This document shows, in pieces, positions 1 through 10,540 of a stretch of DNA of 64,000 nt; positions within the stretch are counted from its first letter, which is position 1, and every line of letters begins with the position of its first letter. The notes below the pieces were generated by a model. It was not told where the DNA came from and did no database searches. It saw nothing but the letters and a program-made list of their open reading frames with translations. Both the position numbers and the translations under genes were made by a program. Origin of the DNA: Prostheceraeus crozeri (lineage: Eukaryota > Platyhelminthes > Polycladida > Euryleptidae); contig CAJQUW010002221.1 in the NCBI GenBank assembly GCA_907163375.1, positions 62,001 through 126,000 on the forward strand. Reading direction: 5' to 3'.

Positions 1-108
1 CACCAAAGACGACGCAACTCAGAAGAGTGCCGGATGCTCCAAAGCGAGTGGTATATTACAAGATTTATAATGACTTGAAACCGTACCCACTGAACTTTGA
101 TAAATAAA
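1..108 (+). CDS. C-terminal fragment of a plus-strand gene cut by the window edge
   Basis: Frame 3 is open from the window start and ends in ...YYKIYNDLKPYPLNFDK at a TAA at 106-108. An AATAAA polyadenylation signal overlaps the stop. I do not recognise the protein. It lies tail-to-tail with the minus-strand gene at 510-845. In position it could be the end of Polinton A's polymerase or an accessory gene, but it does not resemble the C-terminus of Polinton B's polymerase. Confidence 0.3.
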
Positions 109-509
109 TCTAAAGAACTACATGTCTTTGTTTTGCAATGTATTGATCTAGAAATGGAAATGAATGGAGGAATTTAGATATGGGGTTAGTTAACACATTT
201 ATTATCGGTCTACTTTTCTATCGAAAGGGATCGCACCATTAGAAAAGATAGAAAATGATTTTGTATACGTGTGGTGTAAGAGTGACAAGCAGAACTTATG
301 GCTCATTCTCAGATAACGTTGCTTCAATTGATTCACCTAAAATCATTTTTCATATGTTGAATGATTTCTAGTAACTATGTTAAGTGTCTAGATGATAGGA
401 TATCTTATTCTAGCAATAGCTCCCAATCGACACTATGCTTACTCAATGATCATTTCGAAGCCATGTTGTTTATACGAAGGAAAAACAACACTTTCATGAT
501 ACACATTTA
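109..509. other. Intergenic, nothing recognised
   Basis: AT-rich spacer between two convergent genes. I see no open frame, RNA gene or repeat. Confidence 0.5.
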
Positions 510-845
510 TTAAAAAGAAATAAAGACAATACGTTTTGTAATAAGACGGTACATTACGTCTACCAAGTCAAACTCTTCTTGATTGCGGGGCTGACTAGAA
601 GGAGAGAAGAGGTCTAGCCAGCTCCGGAGAGTCTCAACACACCGCTCCGTCATGATGTCCTTTGGAGATACACTCAGGAAGGCCGCCCTGATTGTATCAG
701 TACTATCCTCTTCATCGTCGGAAATGATGATGATTTCCTGATCCAACTGTAGCGGCTCGACCTCACCATCGTAAATAGTTTTCATTTGCCTCTTGTGTGG
801 AGCATTGGGTATGAGTAAGGCATAGGTGTTCGGTGGTGTATCCAT
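510..845 (-). CDS. Small acidic Polinton accessory protein (SQPR-motif), copy A
   Basis: The gene encodes 111 residues with an acidic stretch (IIIISDDEEDS) in the middle. The C-terminal half, with the motif SPSSQPRNQEEFDLVD, matches TPNSQPRTMAEWEYIDK in the plus-strand gene at 58536-58985 of Polinton B. Both are preceded by a proline-rich N-terminus containing PNAP. The function is unknown; conservation between two diverged Polintons suggests it is a real accessory gene. A divergent promoter with TATA boxes lies just upstream at 846-1000. Confidence 0.6.
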   Translation of the reverse strand: MDTPPNTYALLIPNAPHKRQMKTIYDGEVEPLQLDQEIIIISDDEEDSTDTIRAAFLSVSPKDIMTERCVETLRSWLDLFSPSSQPRNQEEFDLVDVMYRLITKRIVFISF

Positions 846-1000
846 TTTAATGATATTATGAGGAAATGGTCATTGCACCGCACTTATATAGATTCTCTCT
901 CCCTGCTTCACGCTCTCTCATTGGACGACAGCCATTTATCAATCACAATGCATCATTCTCATATATAGAGAAGAGTGTTTTGCATTTCACTATCATAGGC
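846..1000. promoter_or_regulatory. Divergent promoter with two TATA boxes and a CCAAT-type box
   Basis: Facing the minus-strand gene, CTATATAAG (complement of 884-892) lies about 40 bp from its start. Facing the plus-strand gene, ATATATAGAG (961-970) lies about 31 bp before its ATG. An inverted CCAAT (attgg at about 919-923) sits between them. The layout is a compact viral-style bidirectional promoter. No expression evidence is available. Confidence 0.45.
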
Positions 1001-1180
1001 ATGTCCGATACAGAGGAAACATTCACACCTCTTGCTAGCTCAACTCATACGAAGAAGGAAGTTGAGAGAAAGTTTCAACAAAAAGAGGAAGAGAGACAAA
1101 TGATTGAAGGCTGCAAGCAGCTCACTCTACAAACGGTTGAGAGTGAGCCTTTCATAAACGAGGCTGAGTTTCAGGAGTGA
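1001..1180 (+). CDS. Short charged protein, 59 aa, unknown
   Basis: The start MSDTEETF is chosen at 1001 because a TATA box (961-970) sits just upstream and the open frame before it reads through promoter DNA. The product is rich in Glu and Lys (KKEVERKFQQKEEERQ, helix-prone). It occupies the place where Polinton B has its polymerase start relative to the SQPR-motif gene, but I see no similarity to the polymerase. It could be a replacement gene or a chance frame. Confidence 0.3.
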   Translation: MSDTEETFTPLASSTHTKKEVERKFQQKEEERQMIEGCKQLTLQTVESEPFINEAEFQE

Positions 1181-1287
1181 AAAGTCTTGATGAGACCAGA
1201 GAATGCCCCAAACGGTCTTTATGAGACCACGGCCTTAGCGGCCACCTAATCAAGAAAGAAAAGACAATGACTGCGCCACACGCAACA

Positions 1288-2884
1288 TTAGTGATTTGAT
1301 GTTATCTGACGAAAATGAAGTGTTAAGACAGTACGACCACCAATGAATTGAATAGGATTACCACTATCATCATAGATGCCAAATTTGCAATGGGATAATC
1401 GTGATACATTGACTGGAATGTATACCTTTTTCAGGAACTCCCTGTGCATGGTCACACCAAAGTCGCCACTGTCAATTGGAATATATCTTAAAAGGGGAAC
1501 CTTTGACCACCAACTTCTATTGAATTGATAAAGTTAGTGTAAATGTGAAAGTCATTGATATTCATATCGAGCAAGGATGTTGAGCCACAGTACTTCTCGT
1601 CATAGTATATGTCACGTTTGAATCCTAAAATCTTTGTCAACTCTTTTGAAATGTGAATGACCGTTTTACCATGTACACTGATACAGAATGTATTTTCTTT
1701 AGGATCATAGTCAAGTATGTAGAAACATCATAGCCATTGCTATAATGCTTTGGAGGAATCGGTAATTTTTCATTTGGCTTCCATGTAAGACTGGGACGTA
1801 AAACAGGGTCTGTGCGTTTGAAATAAAGGACCATTCGGCAATCAGATTGCTGTTCAGATGCTATTTTCACATTCCCCCATTCATGGTATGATTATAAGAC
1901 GTCTGTATTTAAAGAGAGAAAATCGCGAAATTTAGAATTGATGTGAACAAATCCAATGTGTGAATGCTCATAATCATTTCGGAAATCAATCCTTGCTTTG
2001 TTGGGTACTCGAGTGATGCACATAGATAATCCATTTATTTCATTTACCTGTTTGATCAAGTCATCAACAGTACCAGATTTAAAGAGCACAAAGCGCTCAT
2101 GCATGCGATCAAGGGGAAGAAGGGTAATATTAAATTTTTTCCTGTGCCAATTTGGATATTTCTTAATCTGCTTTGATACTTTAATGGACACTTGAGCTCT
2201 CAAAGTGAAGGCGCCACCTCCTTTTTACTTCTGAAAATTTTGCGATAGGTACAAAGAAACGTGATTTAAGATTCAATATCCTTTGCAGAGGTTCACTCAC
2301 ACAAAATCCATGGGAAATAGTAGTCCGTCTCATGTAGAGTGTAACGTTATGTAGATTTGGATCCATCTGCCAGAACCATAGATCCTTTGCCAAATCATTC
2401 ATAACATTCAATAGGCGTTGAATTTTCATATAATAGTATGTTTGCTCTAAACGATGACGGAATGATGGGTTTGTAGGTTGTTTCCATTTCAGGGGTGTAG
2501 CATTTTTAGCAATGGGTATGTCTGTATCTGCAGTGATAATTAAAGTAGGGCCATTTACAATCTCATCAACAGCTCGCTTTCCCCGACGGGTGCTTACTGT
2601 AGGAATAGAATTCCACTCTGCTGCATGTTCATTCAAGTTGTAGGTATGTACTTTATCATTTCGCTCTAGTTTTGGAAAGTACAAGTCTTGATTCGTTGCA
2701 GTGCCTGATGTAATCTCTTCATTTGCAATGGTTCTTATATTATTCACATAGCTCAAATCTTGCAGGGCTACTTCCCATTCACCATTTAAGTCAATCGAAT
2801 GTGCTAAATCAGTCTCAAACTCGGCAGCTGTATTTTCATATCCTCAGATTGAGCATTACTGGGAAACACTGGTGTAAACTCCAT
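1288..2884 (-). pseudogene. Conserved Polinton 'EWEV' protein, candidate minor capsid or capsid-associated protein (broken)
   Basis: Near the N-terminus it reads DLNGEWEVALQDLSYV, and at the C-terminal end KFGIYDDSGNPIQF followed by TLHFR. The same signatures (GEWEVGV..ICY; IAIYDDAGALIPF..LHFR) occur in two tandem genes of Polinton B (about 51070-52500 and 52540-54060). The family is widespread in Polinton/adintovirus-like elements as I recall. A capsid role is inferred from position and abundance and is not shown here. The region is broken. Confidence 0.6.
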
Positions 2885-2914
2885 GTTAAAGTATCAACAT
2901 AAAGCGTCGTTTGC

Positions 2915-3265
2915 TTAGGCGTTATGTCGCATGACATAACGAACTGCTGCTTTCAATCTGTTCACAGTAGGCACTTTCAGTCGTCCTAGGAATTTGGTTA
3001 AGAGTGATTGCCCTTTCACATAATGCATTCCACTAAGTATGCTTGTACCGCCTTCTTTCATATTGCGATAGTTGATACAACCAAGTATTGCTTGATATCT
3101 TGGTCTTCTACGTTTAAAATCTGCAAGGGTATGAAATATTTCACGTTTCATTGATGAGCTCACGCGACAGCTATTTTTTAATTCCATTGCAATGCGACGT
3201 ACAGGATTGATCAAATCGATGCCGCATACAGGCGATCGCTTAAAGCCATAATCTGTTAACACCAT
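2915..3265 (-). CDS. Basic protein of unknown function, 116 aa
   Basis: A lysine/arginine-rich open frame with a C-terminal basic segment (KVPTVNRLKAAVRYVMRH). It lies directly downstream of the signal-peptide gene at 3269-3481 and upstream of the EWEV gene on the same strand, so it is likely part of Polinton A. I do not recognise the family and found no counterpart in Polinton B. Confidence 0.35.
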   Translation of the reverse strand: MVLTDYGFKRSPVCGIDLINPVRRIAMELKNSCRVSSSMKREIFHTLADFKRRRPRYQAILGCINYRNMKEGGTSILSGMHYVKGQSLLTKFLGRLKVPTVNRLKAAVRYVMRHNA

Positions 3266-3268
3266 TTC

Positions 3269-3481
3269 TCACGCATGACCCATTCGCTGACGTGAAATCT
3301 TAAGTTGGTAAGCATGATTTTGCCAAGGATCGGCTATGCCGGAAAGAATTACATCTTCAATAGGTCTTGTTGCATGAATAGGTGATTTGATGAGACGAAC
3401 TGTATCATCTAGTCCTCGTCCCGCTAATGTCACTATTGCAAATGATAATATGATGATGAATCGTAACATGACTTCGTCCAT
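3269..3481 (-). CDS. Small secreted or membrane-anchored protein, 70 aa
   Basis: The N-terminus MLRFIIILSFAIVTLAG is a clear hydrophobic signal peptide or anchor, followed by a short polar region. It ends 3 bp before the next minus-strand gene. The family is unknown. It may be a minor membrane protein of Polinton A; there is no matching gene in Polinton B. Confidence 0.35.
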   Translation of the reverse strand: MDEVMLRFIIILSFAIVTLAGRGLDDTVRLIKSPIHATRPIEDVILSGIADPWQNHAYQLKISRQRMGHA

Positions 3482-4197
3482 TTCTTATGAATGCTTTGCT
3501 TAAACGAGAAGACTAAGCAAACGTTTTGATGTGTCTAAAACTAACCATGATTGCCAAGCTCTCTTCTCAGTGTCACGTTACATTGAAGGCTCGACGCATT
3601 ATATTTTAAATGGTGTTTCTGGTTGATATAAATACAAAAAATACAAAAATTGTGAAACTTGTTGTCAATACAGTTACATTATTGAGCCTAAATAGCATGT
3701 AGCTACATGTACATGTACAATGTACATGTACATTTGCATGTAGTACATATTGTTGTTTTGTTCACCGAAATTTGTATTCTCTTATTTGATTAGACACACA
3801 GACAAGTTAATTGATTGATTGATCGTTCATTCATGGCGCACCATCAATAAAATATAGCTACATGTACATGTACATGTGCAATGTACATGTAGTAATGTAC
3901 ATGTACATTTGCATGTAGTACATATTGTTGTTTTGTAGTAATGTACCGGTACATGTACATTTGCATGTAGTACATATTGTTGTTTTGTTCACCGAAACTT
4001 GTATTCTCTTATTTGATTAGACACACAGACAAGTTAATTGATTGATCGTTCATTTATTGCGCACCATCAATAAAATGCACACTAAGCGACTACCGAGGAT
4101 GACTCATTGCAGCTGTAGAAGTTGTTGTGATCAAGACTGATTAGAGCTTACAAGAGTGACCGATTTAGGAATCCGTTGTTCAACACCTGCATTTTGA
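3482..4197. repeat. Tandemly duplicated ~190-bp sequence with palindromic ACATGTACATGT runs
   Basis: Two near-identical units (about 3690-3855 and 3855-4075) share 'ttgttcaccgaaa', 'gattagacacacagacaag' and 'gcgcaccatcaataaaat'. Each begins with alternating TACATG/ACATGT. The block lies upstream of the RAG1-like transposase and is probably the 5' non-coding part of that transposon. I could not fix the outer end of the transposon here. No gene is seen. Confidence 0.5.
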
Positions 4198-6261
4198 TTG
4201 TCATTGATTCATTTAATTGTTCGGAGAATGCCGGCTCACGATGAATGCCGAAGTCGCGTATGCATTCTGTGCATGGGGAAGACAAAGGACATGAGACGAA
4301 TAACCGATGAATATCAATCTATCATTGAAAAACATGTCATTCAAGGACTAAACCCTCACGACGACCGCCTACCAACTGCTTTGTGTACTACTTGTGTTCG
4401 TGTCTTAAGAGACTATGACAAAGGTAATTTCACGCGTGAGATCAATGTATTTGATCATTCTTTGATCGTGACTGCTCCACATACTCGTCAGTCTTCAAAA
4501 TGCCTATGTTTGGTCTGTACAACGGCGTCATCAGTTCCCAAGAACATAGCTGGGAGGATCGGTGCTACAGCTCTACCAACTCACAAAGTTGGTTGCCCTT
4601 CAGCTCACGATACATCACGAAAGGAGACACCGACTGCCATGAGAATTTGTTCCCATTGTCTGTCTTTGTTGGCAAAAGGAAGATCACATACGTGTAACAA
4701 AAGCAGCAGACTGCAGAACACGGAACAATTACTTGAAGGTGGATCACGGAATTTTAAAGAAAAAGTAGCGGCGAATGTCATCAGACAGAAACTACATCCA
4801 GCGAGTTCAACTGAGAGTCTTGACTCTGTGACTTTAGCTACACACACCGGACGATCGCTGGTGCTCAGCCCTGGTCGCTCATCCACTGCTTCTCAGAAGT
4901 GCTTTGTTTCATCCGCAGACATGTCTGCAATTCAAAGTGACCTCAACCTATCCAATACGCAGACTCTAAAACTAGCTGGCCATCTACGATATGCTACATC
5001 GAGTAGAAAGACTATCCAGACAAATCTGAAAATTGATTTACAAAAACAAAATCATGCTCTGGATTCTTTATTTGATTCGGAAAATCACGAGTTCATCGAC
5101 AAAGACGGCAAAATCTTGAAAAGACCATTCATTTACTGCAAAGACCTAAATTTGTTGATACAGACGGTCGAGCAGCATCGTGAGAAGAAATACAACAATT
5201 TGAAGATTGGGATTGATAGTGGTGGTGGTTCTCTGAAGGTCTGTGCAACTTTGAATTCTGATGTGTCGAACAGTGATCTCGACCAATTGCCCAGAAAACG
5301 TGGATATGCAGAAGGTGTAGCCTCCAGAACGCGAAGTGACAACAGCGTAAAACGACTCTTTATTATTGGCCTGATTCCCGATATTCCGGAGAATTACCGA
5401 AACTTGCTCTTTGTGTGGAATTATTTGAAGCTTGATAAAGTGAGCCATCCATTCACTATTGCTGCTGATTTAAAGTTGGCAAACTTTCTAGCGGGTCTGA
5501 TGGCACATGGATCCTGTCATCCATGCACCTGGTGTGAGGTGTCAAAGGACAACATGATTGCAGGTCGACGCGGAGCGTCCAGAACTCTTGGTAGTGTTCG
5601 TAGCATGTTCTGGAAGTGGCATGATGCCGGTGCGGAAATGACCGAGGCAAAACATTTTGGCAATGCTGTCCACTTGCCAATACCGAAACTGCCCGATGAC
5701 GTTGTTCTACTGAACCTGATGCCACCACCAGAGCTACATCTGTTAATTGGCCCCGTTACGACGCTTTTGGATGCCCTTCACAACGTTTGACCTGAGGCGG
5801 ACGAATGGACAAATCGCTGTAACGTCGAAAGGCAGGCTTATCACGGTGGAGTTCTCAATGGGAACGGCTGCTTGCGACTTCTCAAGAATGTCGCCTTACT
5901 CGAAGAATTGGAAGCACCAAAAAAAGTTGTCCATGTTTTCCGATGGTTGAGCACAGTGGTGGAAGGATGCTATGGAATGAAACTGAGCGAGACATTTGAA
6001 AATGACATCGATGATTTCATTCGTGCCTACAGGAAGCTCGGGATAAGAATAACTCCGAAGGTCCACGCAGTTGGGTTCCATGTAAAAGAATTCTGTGCTT
6101 CTCAAGGCAAGGGCCTGGGATTTTGGTCGGAGCAGGCATCCGAAACCGTGCATGCTGACTTCGAAAAAACATGGTTGTGGTACAAGGTGGGAGAACAAAA
6201 CGACAATTACTGCAACCAACTACTCAAAGCAGTGCAGGACTACTGTAGCAAGCATTTGTAA
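4198..6261 (+). pseudogene. RAG1-like transposase (N-RAG-TP-like), copy 1, one in-frame stop
   Basis: A single frame of 687 codons interrupted only by TGA at 5788-5790. The N-terminus has paired cysteines C22/C25, C63/C66 and C104/C107 with an intervening His, the layout of the RAG1 N-terminal zinc region (CRIC...FCHNC...CDIC). The core has D340 (GIDSGGG), D424, C443-x2-C446 (CTWC), H623-x4-H628, then W643 and E649 (SEQASE). Spacing is the same as RAG1: D to C 19 residues (D708-C727), C-x2-C, H-x4-H followed by V-x-E, and W to E 6 residues. The family resembles N-RAG-TP of Aplysia. No RAG2-like (Kelch) gene is near. Start at 4198; the Met at codon 11 is an alternative. Nearly intact, so fairly recent, and inserted in Polinton A. 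Confidence 0.8.
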
Positions 6262-6425
6262 AATTTACATTTACAGTAGGGAGCAAGTTAATCAGAACAC
6301 CCAAATTTTCACTACAAATCATTCTTTATATTTGGTTCATTGAAACAGCATCACTCTCTTTGGAGCTGCAGTAGGCATTTTTCAAAGACACTGATCTCTG
6401 ATTTATAGCTATCGATAGAGAATAG

Positions 6426-7813
6426 TCAAAAACTCGTGTGGCCTCTCCTTGCCTTGAGAAGGGCGGCAACTCGTCTGGGCATGTCATCTACCAGTTTCTT
6501 GCAAATTTCGGCGAGTTGCTCTTGGTCACTTGTGTCCCTCACACAAATGTTGAGAAGTGCGTTTATGAGGTCCGGCTTGCTTTTCAACGACATCCTGCGC
6601 AGCTTGCCCTTTATCACTGCCCAGATGGTCTCGCTGGGGCTCATGTCAGGGGAGGAGGCAGGCCATTGCATGACCTCCATATTGCTGCGATTGAAGAAGT
6701 CCTTGGTGGCCTTTGAACTGTGGCATGGGGCATTGTCTTATTGGAACAGCCACTCCTCGTCGCTGAATCACTGTGCAGCTGGAGGGAGAAGACGAGTTTG
6801 GATTGCCTCCATGTATTGTTTTCTGTTCATCGAGCCTTCCATCACGAATATCCGGCCAAACCCATGCCAGCTCATGCATCCCCATATCATCACACTGGGT
6901 GGATGCTTGACTTGCTGAGCCGTATGAAGGGATGAAAGAGGCTCTGAACCCTTCCTTACCAGTCTTGGTCGTGCAAGTTGGACTTGAAAACTCAATTCGT
7001 CGCTGAAGATCACCTGAAATAGAAAGACGAATGATCATGCAAGCGAATAAATAATTAAAGATACAAAAATTTATTGATTAGCATTGGCATAGGGCTACAC
7101 AACGATGAAAAAGAATGTTTTTATGATTCATGAGATTCAAGCTAAAAAGGACACAGCCATCATGTGGATTAAATGTCTAAATTATAAAATTGAAGCACTA
7201 CATAACATGTGGAAATGTTGGAAAACATCACAATATCATTCCAAATCAAAAATCCCGAAAGTTCGCTGCCTAGACCTACTCAGTAGAAAGTTGGGCTGAG
7301 TCTGAGTTGTTATGATTACTCATTTACTGAGCCTTGTAAGCTGCTAGCTTGTTACTGATAGACAACATATTTGATTCAACTCACGTTTCCCCACTGCTCT
7401 GCAGTCCAATGGCGATATTTCTGAGCCCACTTCATCCGACATTGCTTGTGCCTTGCCTTCTGCAGTGGCTTCACGATGGGCTTCACCGCTCTTCGACCAC
7501 CTTCATTCAACCTTCTACGAACAGTACGCACAGATACAGGCAGACAATTTTCCCTCAATATGTCAAGCGCTGTCATCCGAGGATTCTTAAGGCTTGTTCT
7601 GAGGATCATTCGGTCATCTTTCTTGCTTAGGGCACGTTTTCTCCCACATTTGCCAGCTCGGTCATTCCCTGCTTCTCCAGTATTTCGGTATCGCTTCACA
7701 ATGCTATTAACGACTGACAGGGAAATATCAAGTTACCAGGCTTCGCGTTGTGACATGCCCGCGTCTTCAACAAGCGTGATGACTTTGACGCGTCTGTCAT
7801 GTGAGGTGTCCAT
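6426..7813 (-). pseudogene. Tc1-like transposase with a 371-bp GT-AG intron, three stops
   Basis: Starts at MDTSHDRR (7813). Exon 1 carries the paired helix-turn-helix region (VNSIVKRYRNTG, GRKRALSKKDD). Exon 2 carries the DDE core: IFSDE, DNAPCHSS, and SPDMSPSETIWAVIK. The intron runs from 7384 to 7014 on the minus strand, with donor GTGAGT and acceptor TTCTATTTCAG, and joins ...EQWGN to VIFSDE in frame. In-frame stops lie at about 7733 (after REAW), after PPAAQ and just before DNAPCH. I could not find matching terminal inverted repeats with confidence. It lies beside the RAG1-like copy 1 inside Polinton A. Confidence 0.8.
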
Positions 7814-8576
7814 GGTTGAAGGAAAACTGATGAAATGAATAGCTAGAGCACGCATGCGCATGCATGTGTGAGTCATCATAAAACTTGAATATTTTGGCAT
7901 AGATATTGAGGATGGGATCATCTTGTCCTTATTTAATAGCTAACTAAATTCAGTAAGAATAAGAAATAAGCTTATAATAAAAAAGTAGGCCATAATGTAC
8001 ATGTAGGTCTGCATGTAGTCTAAAGTGCTGGTACATCTGTCTGACACAATAAGCGAAAATGCTATTGTAGAGAAAACAAATCAACAGACAGTGTGACGCA
8101 ATTACTGGTATTAACTTAGGTAAAAATGCAATTTTAATTGAATTTTCAAATTTGAGTCAAGCTTTCCAAATGGAACTGACTGACTATCTTTTTATTTGCA
8201 TTTATATCAACCAGAAACACCACGGATATTAGTTTCATCCGGTTTGAGTCCGTGCAGTGATCATGACATGAATTTTGAAATTTGAAATTTGAATTTTGAA
8301 TTTGTGAATGTTTCTGGGGTATGACGTCGCCTATTTTTCTATTCCTCGCTTGTTTGATGATAGGAAGCATCCCAGGCACCAAAATCAGTGAAAATGAGTC
8401 CACAAAATAATTTATACCAGAAATTCAAAATTTGAATTTTGAATTTTGAATTTATGCATATATCTAGGGAACGGCGCCGACGATTATTTTCGTTTTCGAT
8501 TTTTTCTGTCAGTGGGGATCATAAAAGCAAAAAAATGTGAAATAATGTCCGTGCAATTTTTTCGACTAAAAGTTGG
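7814..8576. other. Non-coding part of the insertion block; AT-rich short repeats
   Basis: No gene is seen. Two stretches of repeated 'tttgaattttgaa' words lie at about 8275-8305 and 8425-8455, each followed by a similar 'tg.at' context, suggesting a decayed tandem pair. The end of the inserted DNA is close to 8570, next to the Polinton protease gene. Confidence 0.4.
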
Positions 8577-8930
8577 TTAAGACAGGGCGTGATAGGCTCC
8601 ACATGTTGAAGACAAGGGATGTTGATAGGCCAAAGCATTGCGAATCCATTTTCGTGAATGACGGTTCATGAAACGTGTGACATAATCACAGTTTGGTAAC
8701 GTCAATGAATCAAAGATTTCACCACAATAGTTTTTATCAATAAATAAAACTTTCCAGTGTTTGCCAGGTAAGTGTGCTGTATCAGTATTCATGATAATGA
8801 ATGAGGGTGATTTTGGTAAAACTGTGGGCATATTATTAATGGAAAACACACCTCGAAATTCTGCAAGAGTGCGTTCATCACCATGTTCTTGAACGACTCT
8901 CTCTAGCTCTGCATCAGATAACCAACTCAT
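8577..8930 (-). pseudogene. Polinton A adenain-like cysteine protease (broken)
   Basis: Shows the adenovirus-protease pattern: GKHW (catalytic His), EIFDSL (acidic residue), and HPLSSTCGA (catalytic Cys). The N-terminus MSWLSD matches MSWLTAD of the Polinton B gene at 49328. In adenoviruses and Polintons this enzyme matures virion proteins. It follows the capsid gene, with start and stop overlapping at 8930. The element is broken here, next to the nested insertion block. Confidence 0.75.
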
Positions 8931-10114
8931 TAACTTGTATAAGAAGCGGAAACGTCACGTAGTCTGTTAATTCGAGTGGTGGAATCGAGCACAGCATAGA
9001 TGAGTACATTGACTGTTTTCATCAAATCTTTTTCAAAGAAGAATTCTAGTTTAAGACCCTTCGTGGCAGTGCCCGGATGATAAGAAGCACCTGCTTCATT
9101 GTTTGCTGTCAAATCAAATGCATAAAGTGTCTGGAAAATAGCGAAGTCTGGAAAAAAAGGAGTACCAGGAATGCAATCAGTATCGCGATACAATCCGATT
9201 TGATTTAAACCAAAGTGTTCAAAGTTGAGGGGATTCTTCGATATATTACCATTGTATGCATCATTTGCAATCAATCCCACAATGATCTTTTTTGGTGATT
9301 GTATAGGAAACAAACTATCTTTAACAAAGCTCTTTTGCGCACGAGGAATGGTGAAACTATGGATCTCAGTATGATTTACATCATAAAGAGCATCATACTT
9401 CTTCAAACCCATCTCGTGACCATTAATCACAGAAGGATTCACCGTCATTCGTCGCACATAAAGTCTAACATTTTCAAACACATTCTTCAATTCAGTCTTT
9501 GCTCCATATGAATTCAACACAAATTTAGGATCGTTCGGCAAGAGATGAACTCGCATGTCTACTTTTGACATTAAGAAACGTGATTGACGGAAAAAGTCCA
9601 AGTATAGAGGACCATATAATTCACACACCCTACTTTCTGCAGTCCACTTTTCACGAGTGACAAATCCCTTGTTTTTGTCACTATCAAATTTACCAGCTTC
9701 ATCTTTACACCAACCCATAACAGCCATGTGACTCTTTTGTGCTTGTGACTGGAACTGCACGACTGTTGAAAAATAACCAAGATGGGGATAACTGTGTTGA
9801 CCACCTTCAACCCGAGTTTCACCAATGGTCAATGATACATCCTTGAAGAGCGTTGCTATTGCCAAGTTATTCACGGCTACTTTGTCCTTGTCGTCAAGGT
9901 TTGTACCGTCCTTATTTACTATCTTAAACTTAACATGTGGATTGATGTCATTTACATCGATGTATTCAGCATCATTTCCTGGTATTAAAAACTCAATGAC
10001 ACTACCAGAGTCGATACTTGTCTGTGGATAACGAATGAATACATAATTTCTAATGATATCCGTCTGTATAGGTGTTCTATCAAATAAGCAAAGGGATGAG
10101 GTTCTACATTCCAT
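8930..10114 (-). CDS. Polinton A jelly-roll capsid protein, likely major capsid protein (whole-looking)
   Basis: 394 residues, beginning MECRTSSLCLFDR and containing IEFLIPGNDAEYIDV and LTIGETRVEGGQHSYPH. This matches the Polinton B gene at 48086 and the F54H12.2-like family annotated from many invertebrate Polintons. The family is thought to be the double-jelly-roll major capsid protein; I am confident of the family, less of major versus minor capsid. The frame is open end to end. It lies between the basic core-like gene and the protease. Confidence 0.75.
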   Translation of the reverse strand: MECRTSSLCLFDRTPIQTDIIRNYVFIRYPQTSIDSGSVIEFLIPGNDAEYIDVNDINPHVKFKIVNKDGTNLDDKDKVAVNNLAIATLFKDVSLTIGETRVEGGQHSYPHLGYFSTVVQFQSQAQKSHMAVMGWCKDEAGKFDSDKNKGFVTREKWTAESRVCELYGPLYLDFFRQSRFLMSKVDMRVHLLPNDPKFVLNSYGAKTELKNVFENVRLYVRRMTVNPSVINGHEMGLKKYDALYDVNHTEIHSFTIPRAQKSFVKDSLFPIQSPKKIIVGLIANDAYNGNISKNPLNFEHFGLNQIGLYRDTDCIPGTPFFPDFAIFQTLYAFDLTANNEAGASYHPGTATKGLKLEFFFEKDLMKTVNVLIYAVLDSTTRINRLRDVSASYTS

Positions 10115-10129
10115 ATTTAAAACAGTCCA

Positions 10130-10505
10130 CGTCGTCTGCGTTTGCTAGAAGGTATACGACATGATCTTTGCTTACGTTGGCCTGAAGTAGAGAGTGGATT
10201 GATATGACTGATGACAGACCAGATACCAGCCTTACCGACATTCTTCTATCGCTGTATTCCATGACGCTTTAGCGATTCACGAATCGGCAATCTTCCTGAA
10301 AGCGCATCACTTGCTACTTCTGCTGCTAATCCTACAGCTTCGTTTAAAGCTGATTTTCCCACATTTGCGATAGTGGGGAGCATCATACCTTTGAGAGCAC
10401 CCAATAGACTACCCCCTTTTGACGTCTCGATCCAGCATAAACGGGAAAGCCAGTTCCATGACTAGCATAGGAGGAGGCAGAATAAAACGTAGCAGTTTGA
10501 TCCAT
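10130..10505 (-). pseudogene. Basic virion-core-like protein of Polinton A (broken)
   Basis: The start MDQTATFYSASSYAS and the segment GGSLLGALKGM match MNPTASFYSRPSY and GSILGALKSVV in Polinton B (47628-48083). It ends in an Arg/Lys-rich tail (SKRRRRG). The glycine/alanine-rich amphipathic part plus basic tail is typical of adenovirus-type core or membrane-active virion proteins. Role is inferred. It is broken. Confidence 0.55.
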
Positions 10506-10540
10506 AGGTATTTATTTATTTATATTTACGCAATTCATTA

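Noticed and set aside
3572-8553. CACGTTACATT / AATGTCCGTG as terminal repeats of the RAG1-like copy 1
   Set aside because: Only about 8 matching bases and no 5-bp duplication; too weak to define the element's ends.
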